A DNA stretch of 64,000 nt, taken from contig JAQFVV010006273.1 in the NCBI GenBank assembly GCA_028023455.1, forward strand, positions 1,612,001-1,676,000, given 5' to 3'. Under the pieces are notes generated by a model. It saw only the letters and a list, made by a program, of their open reading frames with translations. It was not told the DNA's origin and did no database searches. Positions 11,577 through 25,332 of this stretch are shown here, in pieces. The DNA comes from Epiperipatus broadwayi (Eukaryota > Onychophora > Udeonychophora > Euonychophora > Peripatidae). The translations under genes were made by a program, and so were the position numbers. Each line of letters begins with the position of its first letter. The stretch's first letter is position 1.

Positions 11577-11653
11577 GCAATGAGAAAAGGAAAAGGAATA
11601 AAGATGTCAAGGCATCAAGTTCTTCAAAAAACTGGAGAATTATTTACTTTGAG
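11577..11653 (+). CDS. RMND1: RMND1 exon (first visible; internal)
   Basis: The exon encodes AMRKGKGIKMSRHQVLQKTG then ELFTL plus two bases of an Arg codon. It follows a TTTAG acceptor (AG at 11575-11576) and ends at a GAG|GTATTT donor. The last two bases, AG, join the A at 29438 to give the Arg of [10 protein letters not shown], so the splice is phase 2 on both sides. The sequence matches the part of RMND1 (DUF155, SIF2/RMD1 family) just before the conserved HLINLSS block. RMND1 is an inner mitochondrial membrane protein needed for mitochondrial translation. The Met at 11580 is not the gene start: the protein should have a few hundred residues before this point, and I did not find those exons. 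The joined reading is strong evidence; the acceptor position rests on the AG and on protein similarity. Confidence 0.85.
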
Positions 11654-11848
11654 GTATTTATGTATTTGTATTAATAATTTTAATCACACAGAAACGATTT
11701 TTATGGCTGATCAAATATGTAACATTTATGAATATAAATGCTTCATGGAACAATCTAAGGCATTGGTGTGTGAAAGGGTAAACATATTTGCAAGTTTATT
11801 TAAAAATGTTTTTTTTTAGAATCTGCTTGTAATTTGTCCTAATAATGT

Positions 11849-14100
11849 TATAACAGTCTGGACATTGTTGTTTGGAAGAGAGGGTCGCATCTGACTACGG
11901 TTGATCCTGGGATCTTTGGGTAAGATGTTAGAAATGACGCGACGAAGCACCTAACCTATGACTGCACCCATTTCTGGTAGACCAGATCATCACTCACTTA
12001 TTAAATCTAGATACAATTTGGGTCAGTTCATCCACATCTCATCCCTCTTCTGGGTCCATTATACATCGGTATTCGAATTCAGGAAAAAATTCGCCTTTGT
12101 TGCTATTAACAGGTATATACCTATACAGACTTATGATTGGACTACTTCATAAAAGTTACTATTAGTAAAATGCATTTACCTAAGATCTTTCTAAATATAA
12201 TTACAAAAGAGTGTATACATAAGGCATAAGCTTTATTGATGAATACCATGATTGATTTAATAAACCAAAAAGTCTATATCAGTTAACCAGATTTTATAAC
12301 ATTTATTTTTAAAAAAATGATAAGATCGAAAATTAGAATAATCCAAAAGTTTGAACAGTATTTACAAATATAGATAACAAAAAAAATTATATACACTTAG
12401 TTTAAATGTCAATAATGAGCATCTATCATATCAACAATTTAATAATCTAAAGTTACCTATCCCATCATCCAGATGATAGAGGCTCATACCAAAGACATTT
12501 TTATATACAAAATAATAATACATTTAAAAAAATGATAAATTTGTTTTTAATGAATTCGGATCTGACTAGTTGAATTAAGTTGATGTTTGATATATACACA
12601 TATTCAGATCTCAATCTGGTTCCAGTTGTTGCAGATTGATTTGTCTGAAGATCCCTTTTCTTTACTAAGTCAAATGTAATTCCTAACGTGATATGAAAGT
12701 AGATTCATTCAGAGGTTTAATCATCCATACTGAATAAGATCTAAATAACAACTGTTAGTTAACAAACATAACGGATAACACAACTTTGTTCTGTCAAAGT
12801 GTGTGAAATTAATATGCTATAAGTAAAATTCTTACCTCCAGTTCCAGATAATGATAACGAATGAAAGTCAAGTACTAATAAAGAAAAAAAAGATTTTAGT
12901 TAAACTTAACTTTACTTCACTTCTCTTCTTGCCCTCTCCTAAAATGAACTCTCCCAAAATGTTGAATTGGAGGGATTTACGTTCCCGAGTGATAAGAATG
13001 AAATAAAAAAAAATAACAGTACGTACATAGGCACTTAAAAATAAAAAATAACATGTAACAAAACATAATTTCATTGAATCGATTAAATCAGATTTCATGA
13101 GTCGACATAGACCTTCATAAACTACAGTTCATACATTTTGAGCAGCTTCTCTCCATTGCAAATATATATTGCTCATCGCCACTTCTGAATAGCGCATTCC
13201 AAACAACTCTGCATTGGCCATCTGTTGTTTTCTTCCGATCCTTGCACAAGCATTCCATACTGTACGAAAGATAGTCTATTAAGCACTTTAAAAGTAGATA
13301 CTATGGGTATTAAAGTCTCTGGTTAGGAGATCAATGATCCCACTGATGACTTAGCCAGACTACATTGTATTAATTTAATATATATAAATTTTAAATTAAT
13401 TACATTTTGCAGTTAAAAAAAAAAGAAAGTTTATATGCAATAAAATAGAATTATTCTACCATTTGCTATGCTGACTATATATATATACTTCTTTTTCTGG
13501 ATTCACATTTAATTAGACATTTGGCTTTAATTTCTCTCCTTCTCTTTTGGAAGTTTAAAATGCTTTTCTAGAAATTTATTCTGTTGCTCAAATTAATTTG
13601 CTTACTCTATTTATATTAAAAGTCCTTTTTGCTTCTTTTACTCTCACATTAAAATTACATTTAGGAAGTTAATATATTCGAACGAAAGTATCCTTCTTGT
13701 ATGGTGTTCAAAACTTCTTGTTTAAAAGATATTTACCTCCTATAGCAAATGTATAATTTTAAAGAAGAAAGGGTTAGAATCGTGTTGGCTTTTATAGTCT
13801 GCGTGATTTCCGTTGCTTAGTAAATTAAATCTTTTATTTCCTCTTTAATTGCTGCATGTGTCTATTGTTGTCTAGATAGTTTCATGATAATCAATTCAAG
13901 AAATTATGAATGCATTATTATTTCATTCTTATACTAAGTTACTTGGCAGCGTACTTGACCTTTGATTGTTACTATAATTAGCTTATTATAGTTTACGTCA
14001 TTGTTCTATCCTTATTCGTGATGTGAAAAATGTTTAACACAAATTAAGTGTGGTTATATATATATGTAATAATTATTTTTAGTGCCTTATCTTCACTTAT
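11849..14100 (-). mobile_element. LTR E, probable solo LTR (right edge unresolved)
   Basis: On the minus strand this region ends with CCAGACTGTTATA, the terminal form seen in the LTRs at 37184-38997 (CTGTTATA) and 55417-62467 (GTTATA). Upstream of that end are a polyadenylation signal, AATAAA near 12230, and a TATA box, GACTATAAAAGCC at about 13789-13799, in the order expected for an LTR. The stretch at 11880-12090 also resembles the equivalent part of the 55417 LTR, including a GTCGCATCT block. No internal retroelement sequence adjoins. The U3 edge is a guess: I found no matching 4-bp duplication for the flanking ATGT. Confidence 0.55.
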
Positions 14101-15069
14101 ATTACCAATTGGGATTTGCTCTGCTTCAATATATATGTAAGTTCTGGTTATGTGTGACTTATTATTTAGTTAGCTAATACAGCATTGAAACATTATGTCT
14201 ATATGATTAAATATTTACATAGGTATACAGACTCAGTTAAATATTAATGTTAGATGGAAATTTTAAAATAAAATTTTCAGAAGGCTCATAAATATTTTAA
14301 TTCAATTATTTTCTCATTTAATTGCTCAATCTTAAGTAGATTGTAAATTAAGGTTGTAAGTTTTCATATTAGAATATGGTAATTTTTTATAGCTGGTATT
14401 TTTTAGAATGATAAGTTGGATAAAATTGATTGATTACTTTGTTCATTTACTAAAGGGTATTTTGTATTAACTGATTATTTTAATAAACTTATTGTATTTA
14501 AAAAATAACTTACTTTGTTCTTTTGAGATTAAAATTTCTTGAGAAACTTTTAATAAAGTAAAATTTGATTTCTTTGTTATAAGCAATACTGATCTTCTTA
14601 TCGAAGATTTTGAATTGGTTTTCTTAGGGGATATTCAAATAACACAAACAAATCTCTTTTTTTTTTTTGCTTTGAATGGTTCTCCCTATCCTAATATTAA
14701 AAGGTAGCCTTAAGGATAATTTTTATAGAATTATCAAATAGATATTCTGAAAAAGGTAATCCAGAAAGAGAGTAATAAAAGGATTTGATTTTATATCTGT
14801 TACAAGTATGGATATTAATTAAACATCAGGAACAGTGAGATCTCATTTTATTCAGCAAAGTACTTGGTAACTGAATAATGTATATAAATAGTCATTTACA
14901 GTATTTTATTTAAATTATAGTTTTATTTGTAATCTGAAAAATTAAACAAGAGATGTGGTTAAAAATTCTGGCTTTAATGAAATGTGATCAGAGAAAGTTA
15001 AGGTAAAGTTTTTTATTGCTTGTAGGAATAATAATATATCAATGTGTTCAGCAGATAATAAAACATCAC
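14101..15069. other. RMND1: No gene recognised; intronic AT-rich sequence
   Basis: Part of the long RMND1 intron. It may contain the remaining U3 end of LTR E. Nothing else was identified. Confidence 0.35.
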
Positions 15070-18000
15070 ATTTATTATCATTTTCATCCATTATTGATTC
15101 ACTGCAGGATAGTGATCTCTCCAAATTTAATTCAGTTTCTCCAATCCATAATTGCTATTTTCCATATATTAAAAATCTTTATTTCATTCATCCATCTCAC
15201 ATGTTTTTTGTAGGTCTTTTTACAATTTGTTTGTGATGCTGTTTAAGATTTCAATTGCCCATCTTATATCATCTCTTCTAGCAATGTGTCTAGCCCAACT
15301 TTATGTAACTGATATTTGTTTGTTTTTTCATCCAACTTTATTTTGTTTTCAATCTTTTCTTGTTATTTTTTCCTAATATATATCTTTTCATACTTCATTG
15401 AGTATCTAAAATCACAATATTGCTTTTCTGTTAAATGTTCAAATCTTTGATTCTTAAGTAAGAATTGGTTAGACATGTTTGTTAAAAAAGCCTTTTTCAA
15501 ATTCATGGTATATTTCCTTTTAATATTAATTTATTTTTACCAAAAGTAATTTTATCTAAGTTTAATTCTATAATTAATGCCATCCATTATGTTTTTATCT
15601 GTAATAATAATCTAATTAAAATATTTGTAGTTGACAACTTCTTCTAATTAATATTTATAACTTTATTTTTTCCTAAGAAAGGCATTGAACATTATTTTAT
15701 TTTTAGTTCTATTTTCTTCTTTTTCTTGAGGCTCAGAAGGATTATTTGCAAAAACTACCTTATTATCTGCAAAATTTAGATGACTTAAATAATCTGTATA
15801 TACTGTTACTTTTTTAGCTTCCCATGTTAATCCACAAAATACTTGCTGTAAAACTGCTGAAAAAAGTTTAGAAGATATGGAATTTTTCTGTCATGTATCC
15901 TTATCAAAGTTGATCTTTTTAGTCATGATGTAATCTCATTACTGCTATTGCATTTTAATAAATAGTTTTCAGAATGTGACGACCTTCTGGGTCTGAGTCT
16001 ATATTTTGATGGCCCAAAGCTTTAATCATTGTGGAAGTGCTTATAAAGTCAAATGACTTTTCATAATCTACAAATCCAAAGCATAATCGTAACTCTTATT
16101 TATTGACTCTTTCTATAAGTTCTGTCAATACTTGAATGTGTTCTGTTCTACTAAAACACTATTAAACTCAACTCCTTCTTTTGGTTGATTAGAATCTAAA
16201 GTTCACAGTAGATAAGTTTGTTGTTATCTTGGTAAAGAAGACTGTTAAGCTTATAATTTCTATTATCTTTTTCATCATTTCTTAAATATTAATATTATTA
16301 TTGCATTCTTCCAATCATCATTATCATTTAGACATTTGGTATATAATTTTGCCAACAATTTGTCTATTTCTTCATCTGCTTCTTTTGAGATATCAATAAC
16401 AATTCCATCACTTCTTGGAACTTTTTTCTTCATTAGAGATTTAATTGCATATCTCACTTCTTAGTCTTAAAATTTTTGACTATTCAAATGTAAGAACTCT
16501 TTCACACTTTTCTTGATATCGTCTCTCTTTTTAAATAATAGTTTCATTTTTTCTTCTTATTGCTGAAACAACTGTTCTTCGAGTATCAAGATGTTGTTTT
16601 ACACTTTTGAGGTTTATTTTTTTCTATATTTTGTTCTGCTAATTCACAATTATAAATTTCTTGTATCATTTTTTTATTTTAATCATTTTACAGAACTCCA
16701 AACATTTTATTTTTAGATCATTTTTAAATATTTTCACATTTCTTTTTTTCTTTATAGATTGCTTTTTCTGGTAAATTGCTGCTTTTTATGTATCTGCTAT
16801 CTTTATTGCTGTTTGTAGAAGAGTGTCAGTTATCTTCTTATTGATTTCATTTAAGTTTGAGCCATCTTCAATGTCTATTAATATTTTTAAAATGATTAGC
16901 AAATTATAATTTAAATTCGTTGGAATATTCCTGAAGACTAGGAATATCAACTGTTAATATTGTTTCTTTAATAGTTTTCATCTTTTTAGTTTTATATTAA
17001 CATGTATCTTATATTTACTAATTGATGATCACTTCCTGTGTTGAATATTTAAAAACATTCTTGAAATATATATTTTCTGCTAATCAAAATATAGTCCAAT
17101 TCTGTTGTATCTTCAATAGTACCATATCCATTAATGTTTAGCATTTTTCTTAAAAAAGAATTTGCAATATACCATTTTATCTGCAAATTCTGTCAGCTGT
17201 AACTTCTTTTATTTTTGTCACCCATAGCCATATTTATTCACAACATTTTTATCTCTAATTTCTTTTTCAATTCTATAGCATTAAAGTCTTTTATGGCAAT
17301 TTTGAAATGTTGTTTGATATAATAATAAATATTTTTATCAGCCATATTGTTGGAGCATAAATCTGAATTATCTGTATTTGGAATCTATTATTAATTTGAA
17401 TAATTAATTTTGCCATTCAATGTGATATATACCTTCAGTCTGCAATGTTAGTTTTTATTTATTATGAATCTCACTCAACTAATGCTTCCAATATTTGTGC
17501 CTTTATGGTAAAGTACACATTCTCTTTTCACATCAGTTGTTCCTTCACTTTTTCTTCTAATTTGACAAAGTCCATCAATGTCCCATTTAATATTAGATAA
17601 TTATTTTTCTAATTCATGTAATTTTCCTTCACTTGAAAATGATGTAGAATTGTAGATAGCTAAATAAAACATCATCATCAAAAGGTCCACAATCACAAGA
17701 TTTTTATCTTTAGCTTCAGCTGGCAATTGTGCCTTGGTCAATGACTTTATAAACTATTGAGAATCGCAATTTAGTTTGTTTGTTGTTATTGCAAATATTT
17801 AATTAAAAAAACAACCAATTACACTGACATTCATTCAATCTCGAAGATATCTTAACAGATGTTTCATTTTAAGAATTATCAAGCAACTAAGAAAAACATG
17901 GTGTTTCTTCATTTTACATTCACCAAAAATCTTATTGTGTTGGCTGGTGCTTAATGGTAAGCTGTCCATCCATATTTCATTTATTTTATGAGTTATTATT

Positions 18001-18093
18001 AATAATAGCTGCAACTATACGAAATTTAGCCTGCTCACTTTATTTTAAAGTTTCAAAGAAGAATCAGAGGCTTTTTTTTCAATTAACCACAAG
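15070..18093 (-). pseudogene. RTE-like LINE copy 3 (nearly full length, heavily decayed)
   Basis: The whole element can be followed on the minus strand by nucleotide similarity to copy 1: a 5' region (about 17650-18093), endonuclease (about 17650 to 16750) and RT (about 16700 to 15700), with a C-terminal block (about 15250-15340) reading like KVG..HIARRDD.RWAIEIL. Stops and frameshifts are frequent; the best remaining open stretch (16457-16275) reads MRYAIKSLMKKKVPRSDGIV and ends NAIIILIFKK. The 3' end lies in a TCATC-rich stretch near 15070-15095, consistent with the short simple-repeat tails of RTE elements. It sits antisense in the RMND1 intron. Confidence 0.75.
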
Positions 18094-20234
18094 CCCATTT
18101 TTGTAGCCAACATCACACAAGGATTGTATTTTTTATTTTTATAGTCGCTGCATTGATATCTGTCTGATTGATGCAAATGCACTTGAGATCTTCAAACTAA
18201 GTAATAGTTTGATAACAATTTACTACTCCCTATTGCTTTGCTAGTTGGGTTATCTATACCATATCCCTAAAAGAAAAATTAAAACCTCTTTGTGACTTGA
18301 GTAAATTTCATAGTTTTTATGACATTTAATCCCAGGTCTTAGCATAGCAGGTAGTGCAAATAATCTTTAATCCTGAGATTCTTCAGGGAAAATGTAAAAG
18401 AAATTAAAATGGGACATAATGGTCAAGCATCAAAAAATTTAAAAAAGAAAAGGAGAAATAAGTATTTTATGGAACTGTCAGATTATATTGAATAATTCTA
18501 ATAAACTGATTTAGTTAGTTATGTTTAGAAATTATTGGGAATTAGATGAGAAGTGAATGGAAAGATTGACATTGAAATTTTACAAAGAATGCATGCTGAA
18601 ACTTTATAAATAATGAATAAAAATAGAAACTTTATAAAGAAAGAATAAAATGAGTATTACTATTTAATTCATTTCAGTATAGTAAAAATGAATTTTCCCA
18701 TATACTTAGATATGAGATATGACTTAGGAGGAATTGGAAAGAAAGTTGAATGAAATTATTGAATTTTGTGTTTTTGTTCAAATTTTGGTAGGATTTTAAA
18801 AAAAAAAAAGAGAGATTGTAATAGGATGACATTGGAAAATGGTTTTTGGATTTTATTTAAGCAGAGGATGATAAATGTATTATAGATTACATTGATATAG
18901 CCATTATTATCCATTCATTAGTGAAACAAATTATTTTTTTCACTGTTGAATGCGTGAGTTAAATTAATTAAAAAAAAAAAAGCCATTGTAAAAAAACAGG
19001 AAAGTTTATTTTTTATTGTATTCAAAATGAATAAAAATGCTCCCTTTCCACAAAACTGTAATGAAAGTGAAATGATTTCTATGTCCACAACCTAGAGTTT
19101 GACTCTGACTGTGTAATTTTTGTCAGTTCACATAAGATTATATAGTCCCTAGTCAATAGCTGGCCTTTTAATAATAGTTGATAAATGGAATCTAGTTGTT
19201 AATAGTCAGAGAATAAAGATATTAGGAATTGATCAAGTGAGCATAATATATAATGAATCTTTTATTATTGATGATAGAGATGATATTCTTGCAAGCACTG
19301 TCCATGTTTAATTTATCTTTCATGTATAAATAAAACTGCATCTTAAATAGAATGTCAGTTTTAAAAATCTTTAATTATAAGTGTGAGCACTAATTACTCA
19401 CATATTATTTAATTCTAGTAAAGTGATAATATTATTCTCAGTATATTTTTTTTAGTATAAAGTCCTGATAAAATATGTTGCAGTTTTTATAATACAGTCA
19501 TTTCTGATATAACCAATATGCTTTGGCTTTGAATGACAAATTAAAACATGGCCCATTAAAATGCATCTTTTATATAGATGAGTGTTTTTGTTTTTTTTAA
19601 TAATGTGTATTTATACAGGGCAGTTTGGATTGCTAAGACTTATTTATTATTATTTCAAAATAAAAATTAACTTTTTATCTATTGGGTTATATTAAAATAT
19701 TAGTCAATATTACTTCTAGCCATCTATTTTATGAGATTCCTGATAATCTTTTTGATGGAAATTTGAATTGACTTGAGAAAGATGGCAGAATAGTGGTTGC
19801 ATTTTAGATTTGTGAAATTAAAGATTGATTTTTTGATAATGACAAAGAAGCATTCTCATTTTTAAAAAAAACATTGAGGGAGATGATTTTAATATTATAA
19901 AATGTTTTTTTTTTTTTTGAAAAAACAAGTATTGTTCCCATGCAATGAAAGAAAAGGATTGATTGAAAATTTTATATTAACATACCTAATAAATAAGAGT
20001 AGTCTCAGTGGAGAATAAATAATTTTATTTAGATCTGGTTGCTGAATAATTTGAGTTGGATTAAGCCAAATAATTTTTTTCTTTTGAGAGTTACCACTAG
20101 TATTTTTAATAGAGATTTCAATATGGCTGTCATGTTTTCTTTGTCTATCCCTGAATATGATGTTAATATGTCATAGAATTTTATCAGTGAAGATGTTTGT
20201 GGGTAATTATCAAAATTTATAAAAATGATTTTTA
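18094..20234. other. RMND1: No gene recognised; intronic AT-rich sequence
   Basis: Over 2 kb between two RTE LINEs, with no exon, LTR or inverted repeat that I can see. It contains A and T runs at 18800, 18970 and 19910. Confidence 0.4.
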
Positions 20235-20730
20235 ATCATTAATTCACTGCAGGATGAAGATGTATCTAAATTCCTTCTATCCAACTTCTTTTTTTCCACA
20301 TCATTCCGAAAAACTTCTTTTGTCTCATCCATTTATCTTAAATGTTTTTTTTTTAAATGTTTGTGGTTTTTATAATCTTTTAAAATCTAATTTAGAACTT
20401 CAGTTGAACATCTGTTACCATCTCTTCTAGCAACATATTCAGCCCATTTCCATTCAGTTTGTTAATTTCTTTCAATTTTATGTCATTGATATGTGAAAAT
20501 TTTTTCATTCATGTATTTCATTTTTGATCTCATTAATTTCAATCGAATCTCTTCTTACTTTGCTCTGTGATATTCTATCTTTATTTTACCATTCTGTTGA
20601 GAATCCTTATTTCATATCAATAAGCAATTATAGCATACATTTGTTAAAAATATAAGCATATTGGCATGGTTAATTTCATCTCAATTAGTAATTTGATCAA
20701 GATATTTATAGTAGTTAACATCTAATTTAC

Positions 20731-20744
20731 TATTGTTAATCATT
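20731..20744 (+). repeat. Target site duplication of foldback copy 2, left
   Basis: TATTGTTAATCATT here and at 20923-20936 flank the foldback insertion in LINE copy 4. Confidence 0.8.
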
Positions 20745-20922
20745 GTAATATATAAAGCTCAGATTTTCACAACTCACCACTCCATCTCATATCACTGATA
20801 CACTTGAACACATATATCAGTGATATGAGATGGAGTGGTGGGTTGTGAAAATATGTGCTCATATATTCTATATATTACATATATTGATGCTAGTATATAA
20901 TAAGCCTATATTTCAGTTATTA
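20745..20922 (+). mobile_element. Foldback element copy 2 (178 bp, no internal ribozyme)
   Basis: Two arms of about 44 bp (20757-20800 and 20813-20860) are almost perfectly complementary, with a loop of about 12 bases. The 3' tail after the right arm, containing CTATATATTACATATAT then AATAAGCC and TTTCAG, matches the tail of the element at 40038-40425, so both belong to one family. Flanking 14-bp direct repeats show that it inserted by a retroposon-like mechanism. The interior found in the other copy, including the hammerhead, is missing here. Confidence 0.75.
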
Positions 20923-20936
20923 TATTGTTAATCATT
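20923..20936 (+). repeat. Target site duplication of foldback copy 2, right
   Basis: Second copy of TATTGTTAATCATT; LINE copy 4 continues to the right of it. Confidence 0.8.
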
Positions 20937-22920
20937 ATTTATTTCTTTTTTTTAATAAGACAACTAAACACTAGTTTTAAAATAGTACTTGTGAAAACTT
21001 TAATATTATTTACAAAATCTAAATGACTTAGAGTAATCCTTCCTTTTTTTCTCTTTATTTTCCATTTTAAACATGAAATACATCTCTTAAAACTGCTAAA
21101 TATTTTTTTTTAAATTTGACAATATTCTGGATTTTTGCATGATGACTTTAATGCAAAATGACAATTCTTACTCCGTGGGTTTTTTTTAAATTTCTCCTAA
21201 AACTGATATAATCTAGAGTTATTACCACTTATAAATCTAGCTTTCTGTTTGGTTTAGCTAATTAAATCCTTGATAATCTATAAATGATTTGTATTGATTT
21301 TTGTAAATATCATATTTTAAACTGTTAGAAGACTTGTTGGTCTATAATTTACAACTTTTACTTTCATAATTTTTAACAAATCAATATCTATTGCGTTCCT
21401 CCCATCATCTGATGTGTTATCATTTTGATATTTGGTGTTTAGTTTTACCAATAAGTTTTACATTTGTTTACTTGCTTCTTATAGAATAATTTATAATTTT
21501 ATCTTGTCTCATAGCTTGTAAAAATTGTTTTTCTATACTTTATTGCTATATTTTTTTGTGTAAAACTTTTCCACATCATTTATAATGTCATCTCTTTTTA
21601 ATAATAGTGCCATCTTTTTTTTAACGAATTATCATTCTATCCCTTATCAAAATGTTGTTTTACATCTTAAATACTTTTATTTTATTCCATAACTTCCCTT
21701 CCCTTTTATAATTATGTTTTTTTTTTTTGTATCATTATTAACTTTTTTTAATACTACTTTCCAAAATTCCAGATATTCACTTTTTTGAATTGGATCATTT
21801 TAAATTCTTTTTTTTTTTTTTTCTTTTTTACATGTATATTGTATTATTTAAAAAAAAATTTGCTGATGAAATGTTGCTTTTATTTCTGTTATATAGTTGT
21901 TTACAGTCGAATATATGTTTATCATGATATTGATTTTGATCAAATCTGGGCTAAGTTCAATTTTTTAGTATTTTAAAACGATTTTTAGATTCTCACTGGG
22001 ATATCAATTATTTTATTTTTTTTAAATAATTTTTTGTCTCTAGCTTTGCTTTCAACATGTATCTTGCTTTAATGTATCGAATCTATTATCACTGTCTGAA
22101 ATATATATTTTCTATTAATCAAAATTTAATCTTACTCTTCTGTGTTACATTTAAATGATTTCTTGTCTGCTTTTTCTTTGATTTTTCTCAAAAAAAAAAA
22201 AAAAAGAAGAATTCGTATATGTAGAATTTTTCTTTTTTTAGCAATTTTATCCTCTTTCATTCCTGTCCTTCGGCTGATCTTTAATGTATTACAATTTATA
22301 AAACATAGCGCTATAAAATAAATGCTTATAACATTAAATTTTTCATAATAAATTGAAAATATTATTTGACATGTTTAAAAGCAATTTTTATAAAAGTCCT
22401 TTTTTGTCATAAACCTGGATTATCTATATTTGGTATATCTTCTATTAAGTTTCATGTGTATGTTGCTATCTTGTCTTATTTATCTATCTCTTTCTATAGT
22501 ATTATTCTTTCATCTTTTATTTATAATAATTTGCACTCCATTTGTGCATTTATATTAAAATACATGTATCTTTCAAGTTAATTCTTTTTTTCCAATATTA
22601 CAAAACGTGACAAAATTGTGTTTAAAGGTAAATAGTAGTTTTAATTTCTGCAATCTTTCTTTGCTTGAAAATGTTTTATAGTTTGTAAGTAGATAGATAA
22701 AGGTTGTAATTGAATGGAAACATAAATTCGTTACCTAGTTATTTTTAGCACTTCTACCTTTGGTTACTAACTTGCTCCCTTTGCTGAGGATTTTACAGAT
22801 TCCTGCTTATGGAGGCAATAATTTACTCCAGTTTACCTTAGTTCCAGAAACTCATTGTGTTTGTTAACAGGCAATTTATCCATGTGACATTAGGAATTTC
22901 TTTTGCTCACTTTTTTTAAA

Positions 22921-22938
22921 GCCCCATGTTGGGTGCCA
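22921..22938 (-). other. Primer-binding-site-like motif next to LTR A
   Basis: The minus strand reads TGGCACCCAACATGGGGC, in the TGG-CCC form of LTR-element primer binding sites, which pair with a tRNA 3' end. It lies about 25 bases downstream of the inferred LTR end, further than usual, so the LTR may extend closer than annotated. No internal coding region follows: LINE sequence begins immediately. Confidence 0.5.
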
Positions 22939-22963
22939 AACCCGGGGGAAAAAAAATATACTA

Positions 22964-25332
22964 TGTAACAGTCAAGTTTGTACATTCGCGTAACAGAATT
23001 CAGAATCCAAGCAAAAGAGACCGAAGTTGACCAGACTAGGATTGTGACATCCCAAGTCTGACCACACTTCAACTCGTAAGCCAGGATTCCAAGATTCAAG
23101 ACTACGAATGACCACCTTGAAATTACATGTAGTATACCTCTTTCCACATGGCCGACATAGGTCACGGAGAAGCAATAAGACTCTGATAATTAAAAGAGAG
23201 GTTCTTAATCGACTAAAATCTATCACTAATCTAATTTAACTTAATGCATAGTTTACACATATATAGACTATAAATAGTAATTAGAATTGGATTGAATTAG
23301 ATCAATAACGAGACAGAGAATGAAGTACATTAAATTAATTATATATTTATTTACAATTGGCATGAAATTGATGTTTTACACATTTCAGCGTCGAATGTAC
23401 ACAAACATTGGGTGGATAAGAGAACACATTCTCTTTTATATACAATTCAAAATAGCTTTATATAAATAATTTCATTAAATTTTCATAAATGGGTTTAACA
23501 TATGCCCATATTATGAGTTGCTTTACAATTAATACATAATAAATCACTACGTTATGTCTATAAATCACGTGAAGCCAAATCCTATTACATTTGTGGCTGT
23601 TATATAAATAATTATATTGAACTTTGATCATGAATTCATTTACTAAAAACAATATGACTTAATCACGAGTGCATAAACCAGCTCAAGTAATGATCGATCG
23701 AACATGGCTTTCGAGAGAAAATTTCAGAATGCTGAAAGCGTTATATAAAGGTGGGAAAGTTGGCTGAAATAAGATTTTACCAATGCGCTATGGCACAGGT
23801 AAACAATAATAGGAAAAGTCGCTCTGCGGATGGATGAAATAACTTCAGGGTTCTTGCGACAAACGCCGGTACCCTGTAACCGATCGCAATGCTGCGTGAA
23901 AAGGAACATTGTGTTCAGGAATGGCGGGGGGACTTACGTGCTAACCTGGCCTTGGCTCAGGCTTCGCTACTGCTCTACCCTATAAGAGATGTGCTGGCAA
24001 CGCCGTGGCTCCATCTTGAGATACGTAAATTACGTATAGCAGCAAAATGAGAATAATTTTATAAAATAATATCAAATCCGCCAAGCAAAGAACAGTATAT
24101 TTCATACTATGAAATACGAGTTAATAGCATATTAGCTCTATCAAATTGGGACCAACTCTTGCGTAGCCTGATAATAAACGTCTATGCTACGAAAAGGAAT
24201 ATTACTACATCTGTACTTTGACATGCTCGATCTATTAAGTTACTTATAGATAATAAATATTTAAGGAGGGAAAGTATATTTCTATGGACTTAAGAACTTA
24301 AATGTCAAATATACTTATCAATACGATCAAGGCTAAATTTAATTCTTAAATAAACTTATCAAGTTAAGTTTTTTAAATGGTTGATTAACAGAGCCACATT
24401 TCACATATTAAATCATTTAAATAATAAAAAAATATAGGATTTTGAAACAGCATAGAAAGTTGACGCTATAAACAAATTACACGAACATTTTCAAATAATA
24501 TCTTCTTAAAAACGTGAAATTAAGTGGCCACTGTTTCGAAATATTGGCATATAAATTATAAAAGCATTTAATTAAAATAAGCAAAGAAATATAGACACAA
24601 CCACAGTGATATAACTTTAAACGAAATAATTTACTTTGAAGTGAATGGAAAATATAAATAAGTCAGATTATTTAAACTTTAACACATTAAATTTTGATAG
24701 CAATTGACATGTTTAAAATATTAATTTAATGGATTTAAGTTTTGGGTACATATTAGTTTTATAATTATTTTAAAAAGAGAGTTAGCTAAATTATATGGAT
24801 ATATTTACATTTACACAGATCTCTGCGGTTTGAAAAGTAAAACAGTACCGTTATTATTTATCTGGATTGCAAGTTCTTGGCTGTATGTTTGGTGAATTTT
24901 ACTGGGCGGCTGATGGCATCATCTTTCCCATTCTGTTAGGCTGATCTCTGCTAGCGGCATGATGGTGGTTCAGGCATTGCAATGAGAGAAACTCCAGTTT
25001 TCCTGCGGAGTAACAGCATCAAGATGCCCGCTTTTAGCCGGACATGTTAAACATTAACAATTGTGAAGACTGGCTGCAATTCTCACTAACAATATGGCTG
25101 TCTATCTCTTATTAAAAATACAGAGTATTTATATGTTTTCCTTATCGGAATCTATCGCCTCAAGACTCACTAAACTCAGGAATTTAATTAAATATTTTTC
25201 AATTTATAATCCAGATCTTAGATAACTTATGTTAGAAACATTCCATAAGCTATTATTATAATTAAGATTTTTCGTTGCAAACAATTGTCCAATTTAGATT
25301 TTAAAATAACTTAATCTTATCTAAAACCCTAT
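22964..25332 (-). mobile_element. LTR A (minus orientation), adjacent to LTR B
   Basis: On the minus strand the order is TATA box (ACATATAAATAC at about 25134-25145), a long R-U5 region, a polyadenylation-like site near 23350, and an end in GACTGTTACA at 22964, followed by a primer-binding-site-like motif. The region is a diverged direct copy of 25333-27827: the blocks at 23730-24020 and 26090-26356 align almost throughout, as do the TATA regions. I see no coding capacity. Boundaries are uncertain by about 30 bases. Confidence 0.6.

Larger units (their letters stand above)
20235..22920 (-). pseudogene. RTE-like LINE copy 4 (very decayed)
   Basis: A minus-strand copy collinear with copy 3, recognised by shared blocks rather than open frames: the C-terminal block near 20400-20460, the RT region near 21400-21720, the endonuclease region near 22010-22460, and the 5' region up to TTGCTCACTTTTTTTAAAG at about 22901-22919. 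The foldback element 20745-20922 interrupts it. Its 5' end abuts the primer-binding-site-like motif of LTR A. Confidence 0.6.

Noticed and set aside
13335-13360. CTGATGA followed by AGCCAGAC near 13340
   Set aside because: It lacks a following GAAA block, so it is not a hammerhead core.
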